From Lysobacter enzymogenes (lineage in GTDB: Bacteria; Pseudomonadota; Gammaproteobacteria; Xanthomonadales; Xanthomonadaceae): a DNA stretch of 64,000 nucleotides. Positions 56,690 to 64,000 of this stretch are shown here, piece by piece (positions within the stretch are counted from its first letter, which is position 1; every line of letters starts with the position of its first letter). The notes beneath the pieces were generated by a model. The model saw only the letters and a list, made by a program, of their open reading frames with translations, was not told the origin of the DNA and searched no databases. The stretch spans positions 1 through 64,000 of the forward strand of contig NZ_FNOG01000012.1 of NCBI RefSeq assembly GCF_900106525.1. The letters run 5' to 3'. Made by a program: the position numbers and the translations under genes.

Positions 56690-58327
56690 ATGCGTTGCGA
56701 GTACGCGAGTTTTTCCGCGATCCACCATCAGGTGGCATGGGGTTACAGGGGGCTGCGGGGCTTGTTGTTGATCTGCGCGCTGTGCATGAGCGGCTGTTCG
56801 CTTTTCAGCGTCAACCTGAAATCGCCCGTGTCGAGCTGCAATCTGGCGGGGGAGGCCGCCGGCGCGGGAACGGGAAACAACGGACAGCCGTCGGCCGGCG
56901 CATGCAGCGTGGATGAAGCGCTCCGCTACACGGCGGCATGGCGCAAGCAACACCTCAACGCCGCGGGCCAACATTCCGTCGCGCGCAATATCAACGCTCT
57001 GGTGGCGTTTCCCGCCGGCGCCGTCGGTGCGTTCTATGGCATCAGCGGCCATGGCTCGAAAGATCGCATCACCCGCCTGGCGCTCGGCTCGGCGGCGGTG
57101 TACGGAACGACCAGCTTCCTCGCGCCGCAAGGCAAGCAACGCGTTTATCTGGAAGGGGCGCTGGCCCTGAGCTGCGTGATGGACGCCACACTGGAGCTGC
57201 GGCGCGCGCAGGCCGAGTTGAACAACCTGTCGCGCAAGATCATTAAAACGCAAAGCGACCTGGTCGTTCTGGAATCGCAGTTGAGCGAACACGCGAGTGC
57301 GTTGTCGGCGAGTTCGCCGACGGTGTCGCGTGCGGCGGTAGCTCGCGACAATGCCTCGAACCTGCTGGCCCGGGCTGGCGCGATACAGCGCGTCAGCGAA
57401 AACGCGGGCCTGCGCGCAGCATTCGCCACAGAACGCATCGTCACCCAGACCGCCATTCTGGCCTCGCGGCAGGAAAGCAATCTCGACAGCCTGATGGCGA
57501 TAGCTGGCAATCTGCGCGGCACTGCCGGCTCGTTCGGATTGAACAACTTGCCGCCGCCGCCGGCCGCGAACAACATAAAGGTGCAATTGAGCGGCAGCCC
57601 GAGCGCCTTAGCCGAGGACGCGATCAAAAAGGCGACCGACGCTCTGATCGCCAGCACGGCGGACCTGTTGGCGACCGTGCGTTCGTTGGAATCGCCGCTG
57701 GAAGCCAAGGACGCTTACGCCTTGTGCAACCCCAGCGACGTCGCGAGCGACTTTGCGGTCCTGCCGGCCGATGCCGCCCAATCTGTGAAAGTCGGCGCGA
57801 CGCTGGACTTCCAGATCACCAACACCCAGAGCAACGCCTTCCCCAGCCATTCGGTGAGCGGCGGCAAGGCCGATGCCGTCACGACTAACGGTCCCTTGGT
57901 CAAGAACGGAAAATTGACCATCGTCGTGACCGGCGGCCAGCCGACCGGCGCTGAGCCGGTGACGCTGACTATCACCGACCCGACCGGCAAGGTCAGCAAG
58001 GCGTACAAGATCACGGTGTTGCCTGCCGCCGCCGCGCCGTCGACGAACGCGCCTGCGGCCAAGGCGACGCCCAAAACCGCCGCCACGGCTGCAGGCGATC
58101 TTCCGGCGGGTTTCAGCGGCAACTATTCGGAAGATGAAATCAAGGACCTGCAATGCCGGCTGGGGCTGACCGACGCGGACAGCGACGGGGTGATCGGTCC
58201 CAAAACCCAGGGCAAGCTAGTGGCCTTCGCCGGCGAGAAGAACATCCCGTTGGGCGCTCAGCTGTCGCATAAATTGTTTGACGCGGTCATGCAAGAGCCC
58301 GACCAATGCGCGCAGGACTCGCCATGA
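56690..58327 (+). CDS. Lipoprotein with C-terminal peptidoglycan-binding domain
   Basis: A 545-residue protein. The signal has a lipobox ending MSGC (Cys36). Residues about 70-160 contain two hydrophobic stretches (NINALVAFPAGAVGAFYGIS and a second near RLALGSAAVYG). Residues 170-340 are helical and polar, probably coiled-coil (RAQAELNNLSRKIIKTQSDL). An Ig-like beta region follows (about 350-445). The last 66 residues match a PG_binding_1 fold (IKDLQCRLGLTDADSDGVIG). AAGGGAG lies 6 bases before the ATG. The next gene overlaps by four bases, so the two products probably work together in the envelope. The overall family is not recognised. Confidence 0.75.
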   Translation: MRCEYASFSAIHHQVAWGYRGLRGLLLICALCMSGCSLFSVNLKSPVSSCNLAGEAAGAGTGNNGQPSAGACSVDEALRYTAAWRKQHLNAAGQHSVARNINALVAFPAGAVGAFYGISGHGSKDRITRLALGSAAVYGTTSFLAPQGKQRVYLEGALALSCVMDATLELRRAQAELNNLSRKIIKTQSDLVVLESQLSEHASALSASSPTVSRAAVARDNASNLLARAGAIQRVSENAGLRAAFATERIVTQTAILASRQESNLDSLMAIAGNLRGTAGSFGLNNLPPPPAANNIKVQLSGSPSALAEDAIKKATDALIASTADLLATVRSLESPLEAKDAYALCNPSDVASDFAVLPADAAQSVKVGATLDFQITNTQSNAFPSHSVSGGKADAVTTNGPLVKNGKLTIVVTGGQPTGAEPVTLTITDPTGKVSKAYKITVLPAAAAPSTNAPAAKATPKTAATAAGDLPAGFSGNYSEDEIKDLQCRLGLTDADSDGVIGPKTQGKLVAFAGEKNIPLGAQLSHKLFDAVMQEPDQCAQDSP

Positions 58328-59733
58328 GCGCGGGCGATCTGAATCGGGTTCGCCGTGCCCTTCAACTGTTGCTGGGACAGCGGAAGCCCCGTGATCGTGC
58401 CGCGCGCGCTGCGCTGACCCGCGCGCGCAAGGCGGCGAATGCTTGGCTGAGTGCGACCTGCATCGAGGGCATAGCGGTGGGGCACCGGCGTACCGGTGGC
58501 ATCGCGCAGCGGGAGCTGGCGATTATCGTGCACGTAAGCGCGAAGAAGCCGGCCGAGGAGGTGTGTTCGACCTTGATCCCGGCGGTGTTGCGCCTGCCCG
58601 GCGTCGCTGGGCCGATACCGGTCGACGTTGTGGAGGGATCCGCCATCGCAGCTCAGGCCTTTCGCTGCGGCGAAGCGCTGGCCAGCGAGCGCTCGCCCGA
58701 ATGGGGCACGTTGGGCTGCTTGGTGATCGCCCCGGGCATATCCGACGAGGCCTTGGTGCTGACCTGCGCACACGTGCTGGATGGGCCCTTGCAAAGCAGG
58801 GTGGTCGGCCTGGGGTTCCCCGGTGGGGAGAGCAATCCCCGTGCCGCGCTGGGAACATTGGTCCTGCACGAGCCGCCATTGCCTTCCAGTGCCGAAGATC
58901 CCTGGCCCAACCTGTACGAACTGGCCCTGGTGAAGCCGAGTTCGGCCATCGATGAAGTCCCGAACAACGGGCAGGCGCCGATCGGCTTGCGCAAGACGTC
59001 CCTGGCCGAGCATGAGCCGGTGGTGCTGTTCGGCGCCAAGAGCGGCCAGCTGAGCGGCCGCGTCACGCAGATCGATTACAACGGCCGCGTCGAATTCGAC
59101 GGCCAGGTATTCGGCTTCAGCGGACTGGTGTTGCACGACGCGCCGACCCAGGCCGGCGACAGTGGCGCCGTTGTCATGGACCTGCAGCGCCGCATCGTCG
59201 GCCTGCATATGGGGTCGATCGCTTCCGGCGAGGCGGTGATGATCCCGATCGGGCCGATTCTGCGTCGCTTCAAGCTGAGACTTCCCGAACGCTCAGTGGC
59301 GCCAGGAACCGAAGCGCTGATGCACGAGGACCGCGCCCTGGCGATCGACACCTTGGCGCGCACGATCTGGGGCGAGGCGCGCGGCGAACCGGTTCAGGGG
59401 CAGGAAGCGGTGGCCAATGTGGTGATGAACCGCGTGCGCAAGCGCCGCAAGCGCTGGGGCCTGACAGTGGAAGCGGTCTGCAGGATGCCAAAGCAGTTCA
59501 GCTGCTGGAATCCGGGCGGTGCCAATTACCCCAAGTTGATCAAGGTCGATTCGTCCAATGCGAGCTTCGGCGTGTGCCTGGATATCGCCCGGCGCGCGGT
59601 CAACGGCGAACTGGCGGACCGCACCGGGGGCAGCACGCATTACCACACGCGCACGGTAGCTCCGGAGTGGTCGCGGGGCCACAGCCCCGCGGCGGCGATC
59701 GGAAACCACGTGTTCTTCAACGACATCGATTGA
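58324..59733 (+). CDS. Trypsin-like serine protease fused to a SleB-type cell-wall hydrolase
   Basis: A 469-residue protein with two enzymatic halves. Residues about 45-325 look like a chymotrypsin-fold protease of the bacterial Nal1-like type: GHRRTGGIAQRELAIIVHVS, catalytic His150 in LTCAHVLDG, and Ser280 in QAGDSGAVVMD. The Asp position (ELALVKP) appears to be Glu199. Residues about 335-469 match the Hydrolase_2 (SleB/CwlJ) domain, with DTLARTIWGEARGEPVQGQE (likely catalytic Glu351) and GSTHYHTRTVAPEWS. SleB-type enzymes cleave peptidoglycan glycan strands. No signal peptide is seen. The ATG overlaps the lipoprotein stop (ATGA). Convergent to thrC, 7 bases apart. Confidence 0.8.
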   Translation: MSAGDLNRVRRALQLLLGQRKPRDRAARAALTRARKAANAWLSATCIEGIAVGHRRTGGIAQRELAIIVHVSAKKPAEEVCSTLIPAVLRLPGVAGPIPVDVVEGSAIAAQAFRCGEALASERSPEWGTLGCLVIAPGISDEALVLTCAHVLDGPLQSRVVGLGFPGGESNPRAALGTLVLHEPPLPSSAEDPWPNLYELALVKPSSAIDEVPNNGQAPIGLRKTSLAEHEPVVLFGAKSGQLSGRVTQIDYNGRVEFDGQVFGFSGLVLHDAPTQAGDSGAVVMDLQRRIVGLHMGSIASGEAVMIPIGPILRRFKLRLPERSVAPGTEALMHEDRALAIDTLARTIWGEARGEPVQGQEAVANVVMNRVRKRRKRWGLTVEAVCRMPKQFSCWNPGGANYPKLIKVDSSNASFGVCLDIARRAVNGELADRTGGSTHYHTRTVAPEWSRGHSPAAAIGNHVFFNDID

Positions 59734-59740
59734 ATCGCGG

Positions 59741-61027
59741 CTATCGCAGCAAACGTTCGCGCAAGACGGCATAGTCCGCCGCGATCGGTTCCGCCGAGGC
59801 CGGCCGGGCCAGCGACGCCGCCAGGGCCGGCGGCGGCTCGACCGCGTGGCCGACCAGCGGCTCGACGATGCTGTCGAACTTGGACGGATGCGCTGTCGCC
59901 GCCACCGCCCACGGCCGTTCGTCGCCCTGCGCGCGCAGGGTCTCGAGCGCGCGCAGGCCGGTCGCGGTGTGCGGGCAGGGCACGATGCCGTAACGGGCCG
60001 GCGCGGCGCGGATGGTGTCGACGATGGCCGCATCGTCCACGCCCTCGGCCTGGATCGCCGCGCGCAGTTCGGCGTCGTCGCGGTGCCAGTGGCGCAGGCG
60101 TTCGAAATTGCTCGGCGCGCCGACGTCCATGGCGTTGGCCAGGGTCGCGCGGGTCGGCTGGGCGGCGTACTCGGCGCCGGCGAAGTAGCGCGGCAAGGTG
60201 TCGTTGGCGTTGGTCGCCAGGCGCAGTTCGCCGACTGGCGCGCCCATGCGCTTGGCCACCAGCGCGGCGCAGGCGTTGCCGAGATTGCCGGTGGGCACGA
60301 TGAAGTTCAGCGGCTCGCCGTGGCCGGCGTAGTACTGCGCGGCGGCGTGGGCGTAGTACGCCGCCTGCGGCAGCAGCCGGCCCAGGCTGATGCTGTTGGC
60401 CGTACTCAGCGGCACCTGCGCGCGCAGCGCTTCGTCGCTGAGCGCCTGCTTGGCCAGGCGCTGGCAGGCGTCGAAATCGCCGTCCACGCGCAGCGCCTGG
60501 ACGTTGTCGCCCCAGCAACCCAGGCCATGAGCCTGGCGCGGCGAGACCCGCCCATCGGGATACAGAATCAGCACCCGGAAGCCGGGCCGGCGGTGGAACG
60601 CCGCGGCCACCGCGGCGCCGGTGTCGCCGGAGGTGGCCACGACGATCGTGGTATCCGGCGCGTCGGGCGCGCGCAGGCCGGCCAATGCGGCGGCGAGAAA
60701 GCGCGCGGCGTAATCCTTGAACGCGGCGGTGGGGCCGTGGAACAGCTCCAGCAGCCAGCTGTCGGGCGGGCTCAGCGCACGCAGCGGCGCGTCGAACGAG
60801 AACGCCTGCGCGCACAGCTCGCCGAGGCGCCCGCGCAGCGCCGACTGGGCGAAGTAGGGCGCGAGCACGGTGTGCGCGGTTTCGGCCAGCGAGCCTGCGG
60901 CGAGCGGCTGCGCCAGCAGCGGGATCGATTCGGGAACGTAGAGGCCGCCGTCGGGGGCGAGGCCGGCGGCGAGCGCGGCGTCGATCGGCGTGGGCGCGGT
61001 CTGGCCGCGCGTGCTGAGGAAATTCAT
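59741..61027 (-). CDS. thrC: Threonine synthase
   Basis: A 428-residue PLP enzyme. The PLP lysine is in FHGPTAAFKDYAARFLAAAL, and the N-terminus MNFLSTRGQTAPTPIDAALA is typical. It converts homoserine phosphate to threonine. It is the last of thrA-thrB-thrC, 99 bases after thrB. Threonine made here feeds IlvA in the ilv operon. It nearly abuts the convergent protease-hydrolase gene. Confidence 0.96.
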   Translation of the reverse strand: MNFLSTRGQTAPTPIDAALAAGLAPDGGLYVPESIPLLAQPLAAGSLAETAHTVLAPYFAQSALRGRLGELCAQAFSFDAPLRALSPPDSWLLELFHGPTAAFKDYAARFLAAALAGLRAPDAPDTTIVVATSGDTGAAVAAAFHRRPGFRVLILYPDGRVSPRQAHGLGCWGDNVQALRVDGDFDACQRLAKQALSDEALRAQVPLSTANSISLGRLLPQAAYYAHAAAQYYAGHGEPLNFIVPTGNLGNACAALVAKRMGAPVGELRLATNANDTLPRYFAGAEYAAQPTRATLANAMDVGAPSNFERLRHWHRDDAELRAAIQAEGVDDAAIVDTIRAAPARYGIVPCPHTATGLRALETLRAQGDERPWAVAATAHPSKFDSIVEPLVGHAVEPPPALAASLARPASAEPIAADYAVLRERLLR

Positions 61028-61126
61028 GCGTAGTCCGGTTGGGGGCGGCGCGCCGCGGTTCGGCTCAGGAACCCGGCGCGTTGCGGTAGGCGAAGGACGG
61101 ATCGTCGCGGCGCGACGGCAGCGGAC

Positions 61127-62119
61127 TCAGTCGAGTACCTCCGCGCGCGGCCCGGCCACCGGGGTGACGTAGGCGCGCGAGTCGAAACCGGCATCGGCGA
61201 AGGCCTGGCGCATCGCCGGCGCCGCCGCGGCCGCGTCGCTGCGCGAGGCGAACCAGGCGAAGCAGCTCGGCCCGGCGCCGGAAATGCTGGCGCCGAGCGC
61301 GGCGTGGTCCAGCGCCGCCGCCTTGACCGCGGCGAAGCCCGGAATCAGCGGCGCGCGCCGCGGTTCCACCAGCAGGTCGACCAGGCCTTCGCGCAGCAGC
61401 CCGGCGTCGCCGCGCTGCAGGCCGGTCAGGAACAGCGCCAGATGCGCGCTCTGCTTGACCACCTGCGCCAGCGGATACGGATCGGCCAGCACCGCGCGCG
61501 CGCGTCGCGTCTCCAACACTTGATCGGGATGCACCACCACCGCATACAGCCACTCGGGCACCGCCAGCGCAATCATCCGCGTCGAGGTCGCCATGACCAC
61601 GCCGCCGAGCAGCATCGGCGCGACGTTGTCGCCGTGGCGGCTGCCGCTGGACACCGATTCGCCGTCGAGCGCGAATTCGTACAGCGCATCGCGCGACAAA
61701 GGTTTGGCCAGCACCGCATTGGCCGCGACCAGGGCCGCGACGCACGACGCCGCCGAGCCGCCGAGCCCCGAGCCGAGCGGAATGCCCTTGTCCAGCTCCA
61801 GCTCGAAGCCGTGCGCGAGGCCGAGTTTTTCCCGCAGCGAGATCAGCGCCTGCCCGGCGGTGTTGCGCGCGGCTTCCAGCGGCAGCGAATCCGCGCCCGG
61901 CACCGCGCCGCGGATCGCGCGGATGCGTACCGCCGGCTCGTCGATGCGCCGCACCGTGGCGACATCGCGCACGCCTTCGATGGAATGGCCGAGCACGTCG
62001 AAGCCCACGCCGATGTTGCCGACGCTGCCGGGCGCGAACGCGCGCGCCTGCTGTGCAGGAGCGTGCAGCGCGGGCGCGGCGTCGGCTTCGTCGGCAGCGG
62101 AAGGATGGGCAGCGCTCAT
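61127..62119 (-). CDS. thrB: Homoserine kinase
   Basis: A 330-residue GHMP kinase. It has [15 protein letters not shown] near the start and the ATP motif [20 protein letters not shown]. It phosphorylates homoserine, the branch point from methionine synthesis. The ATG overlaps the thrA stop by four bases (ATGA). The first 25 residues are an Ala-rich, His-containing extension before [10 protein letters not shown]; a later start is possible. Confidence 0.95.
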   Translation of the reverse strand: MSAAHPSAADEADAAPALHAPAQQARAFAPGSVGNIGVGFDVLGHSIEGVRDVATVRRIDEPAVRIRAIRGAVPGADSLPLEAARNTAGQALISLREKLGLAHGFELELDKGIPLGSGLGGSAASCVAALVAANAVLAKPLSRDALYEFALDGESVSSGSRHGDNVAPMLLGGVVMATSTRMIALAVPEWLYAVVVHPDQVLETRRARAVLADPYPLAQVVKQSAHLALFLTGLQRGDAGLLREGLVDLLVEPRRAPLIPGFAAVKAAALDHAALGASISGAGPSCFAWFASRSDAAAAAPAMRQAFADAGFDSRAYVTPVAGPRAEVLD

Positions 62120-64000
62120 GCACGGGCTCCGAGGGTCTGGGCGATGGTCAGCAAGTCGCCGAACACGCCGGCGGCGGTGACGTCCGGGCCGGCGCCCGGG
62201 CCTTGCACCACCAGCGGATTATCGGCGTAACGGCGCGTGCGGAACTGGATCAGGTTGTCGGTGAGCGCGCCGTGCAAGGCCGCGTGGCCCGGCTGCGGGG
62301 TGACCACGCCGACGCTGGCGCGGCCGTCGCGGTCGAGGCGGGCGAGATAACGCAGGCTCAGCCCGGCCGCGCGCGCGGCGTCGAAGCGCTGCTGCAGCGG
62401 CGCGTCGAGCTCGTCCAGGCGGGCGAAGAATTCTTCCTTCGATACGCTGCGCAACGACTCCGGCACCAGGCTCTCGACTTCGATCTGCTCCAGCGACAAC
62501 GGCCGCCCGGCTTCGCGCGCCAGGATCACCAGCTTGCGCGCGACGTCGGTGCCGGACAGGTCGTCGCGCGGGTCCGGCTCGGTGTAGCCCAGCTCGTGCG
62601 CCTCGCGCACCAGTTGCGAGAACGGCGTGCGGCCGTCGTAGCGGTTGAACAGCCAGGCCAGGGTGCCCGACAGGATGCCTTCGACCTCGGTCAGCTCGTC
62701 GCCGGTGTCGAGCAGCGAGCGCAGGGTCTGGATCACCGGCAGGCCGGCGCCGACCGTGGCCTCGTAGCGGAACTGGCCGCCGTGGCGCGCGGCTTCGCGG
62801 ATCGCCTCGAAGCGCGCCAGCGGGCCGGCGCCGGCGTGCTTGCTCGGGGTGACCACGTGGATGCCGGCGGCGAGCCATTCGGGATAGCGCGCGGCGACCG
62901 CGTCGGAGCCGCTGCAATCGACGATCAGCGCGTGCGGGATGTGCTCGGCGCGCACGTGCGCGGCGAAGCGCTCCAGGTCCAGCGCTTCGGACTCGGCCTC
63001 GAGCGCGTGGACGTCGTCGAACTCGAGCGCGCGCGGCGCCAGACGCATGCGCCGGCTGTCGGCGAGCGCGCGCAGGCGCAGGTCCAGGCGCCGCTGCGGG
63101 CGCGATTCGCGCTGGAAGCGCGGTTGCGCGGCGGCCAGCTGCGCGAGCAGCGCGCGGCCGACCTTGCCCGGGCCGATCACGCCGATGGAAATGCATTGCG
63201 GCGACAGCCAGAACGCCGAATGCGCCGCGCGCAGCGCGCGGGTGGCGTCGCGCGCGGCGATCGCCACCGAGATGTTGCGCTCGCCCGCGCCCTGGGCGAT
63301 GGCGCGCAGGTTGACCCGCGCCTTGGCCAAACCGTCGAACAACTGCGCAGCCACGCCGGGCTGGCCGACCATGCCGTCGCCGACCGCGGCCAGCACGCAG
63401 ACGTCCGGGGTGACCTGCACGTGTTGCGCCTGGCCGTCGGCCATCGCTTCGGCGAAGGCGGCGACGATCGCGTCGCGGCCGCGTTCGGCCTCGGCCGCGC
63501 GCACCACGCAGCAGATCGAATGCTCGGAGGAGCCTTGCGAAATCATCGTCACCGAGACGCCGGCCGCGCGCAGCGCGCCGAACAATCGCTCGGCCGCGCC
63601 GGGTACGCCGACCAGGCCGTTGCCGACCAACTCCAGCACCGCCAGATCGTGGACCAGGCTGAGCCCCTTCACCGGCGCCTGCCCGGGCTGCGCGCGCAGG
63701 CTGATCAGCGTGCCGGGCGAATGCGGGTTGCGGGTGTTGCGGATGCGCAGCGGGATGCCGCGCTGCTGCACCGGCGCCATGGTCTGCGGGTGCAGCACCT
63801 TGGCGCCGAAATAAGCCAGTTCGCAGGCTTCGGCATACGACATCGAGGGCAGGCAGACCGCATCGGGGACCAGCCGCGGATCGGCCGAGAGCACGCCGTC
63901 GACGTCGGTCCAGATGGTCAGCGCGTCGGCGTCGAACAGGTTGGCGAAGATCGCCGCGGAGTAATCGCTGCCGTTGCGGCCGAGCGTGGTGGTGTAACCG
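62116..64000 (-). CDS. thrA: Bifunctional aspartokinase/homoserine dehydrogenase I, 5' part missing
   Basis: Partial: the gene continues past the right edge. The visible 627 codons begin in the kinase domain, where [20 protein letters not shown] and [18 protein letters not shown] are seen near the edge. ACT domains follow (about 63300-63650 in the window), then the homoserine dehydrogenase domain ([37 protein letters not shown]). Together they make the first and third steps from aspartate to threonine. Overlap with thrB is four bases. Any leader or attenuator lies outside the window. Confidence 0.95.
   Translation of the reverse strand, partial: GYTTTLGRNGSDYSAAIFANLFDADALTIWTDVDGVLSADPRLVPDAVCLPSMSYAEACELAYFGAKVLHPQTMAPVQQRGIPLRIRNTRNPHSPGTLISLRAQPGQAPVKGLSLVHDLAVLELVGNGLVGVPGAAERLFGALRAAGVSVTMISQGSSEHSICCVVRAAEAERGRDAIVAAFAEAMADGQAQHVQVTPDVCVLAAVGDGMVGQPGVAAQLFDGLAKARVNLRAIAQGAGERNISVAIAARDATRALRAAHSAFWLSPQCISIGVIGPGKVGRALLAQLAAAQPRFQRESRPQRRLDLRLRALADSRRMRLAPRALEFDDVHALEAESEALDLERFAAHVRAEHIPHALIVDCSGSDAVAARYPEWLAAGIHVVTPSKHAGAGPLARFEAIREAARHGGQFRYEATVGAGLPVIQTLRSLLDTGDELTEVEGILSGTLAWLFNRYDGRTPFSQLVREAHELGYTEPDPRDDLSGTDVARKLVILAREAGRPLSLEQIEVESLVPESLRSVSKEEFFARLDELDAPLQQRFDAARAAGLSLRYLARLDRDGRASVGVVTPQPGHAALHGALTDNLIQFRTRRYADNPLVVQGPGAGPDVTAAGVFGDLLTIAQTLGARA

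Overview
The window looks like chromosome of a very GC-rich gammaproteobacterium of the Xanthomonadaceae, most likely a Lysobacter-type organism. This is inferred from base composition, from the single ilv-leu supra-operon, from the palindromic intergenic repeats containing TGTAGGAGCG..., and from the mix of secreted enzymes. No rRNA, tRNA, insertion sequence or prophage was recognised. Most of the window is housekeeping sequence.

Region by region. 0.3-5.1 kb: a secreted endonuclease I, an XRE regulator, a cupin protein, a small unknown protein and an AraC-type regulator, with a possible small RNA at about 3.05-3.19 kb. 5.3-7.5 kb: groES-groEL with a CIRCE operator and a sigma32-like promoter. 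7.6-10.2 kb: a three-gene minus-strand operon ending in a MACPF/perforin-like protein. It faces a lipoprotein lipase/esterase and a multicopper oxidase. 15.6-18.4 kb: glnE, followed by a two-lipoprotein operon, an ELM1-family protein, a nitroreductase (RutE-like), YceI and pirin. 23.3-28.8 kb: a tandem array of 34-bp repeats, then envelope and lipopolysaccharide genes (zinc-finger protein, glycosyltransferase, O-antigen ligase, LpxL-type acyltransferase, waaA). 29-37.4 kb: a small secreted protein, tolC, pcm, and a TetR-controlled RND efflux pump. 37.4-39.5 kb: an AT-richer patch with two exported proteins of unknown role.

39.5-43.5 kb holds the glycerol genes glpD-glpF-glpK. 43.8-56 kb is one continuous minus-strand unit in the order leader-ilvD-ilvC-ilvG-ilvM-ilvE-ilvA-leuA-leuC-leuD-leuB. 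It covers isoleucine, valine and leucine synthesis from threonine and pyruvate. Upstream lies a 59-codon leader reading frame with an Ile/Leu/Val-rich stretch followed by a strong terminator, the layout of translational attenuation. At the right edge, thrA (cut by the window end), thrB and thrC supply the threonine that IlvA consumes. The IlvA here appears to lack the usual C-terminal regulatory domain.

The two least ordinary loci are the MACPF operon (7.6-10.2 kb) and a translationally coupled pair at 56.7-59.7 kb. The second locus encodes a lipoprotein with a peptidoglycan-binding domain, followed by a trypsin-like protease fused to a SleB-type cell-wall hydrolase. Both could belong to an offensive or predatory repertoire, but that is inference only.
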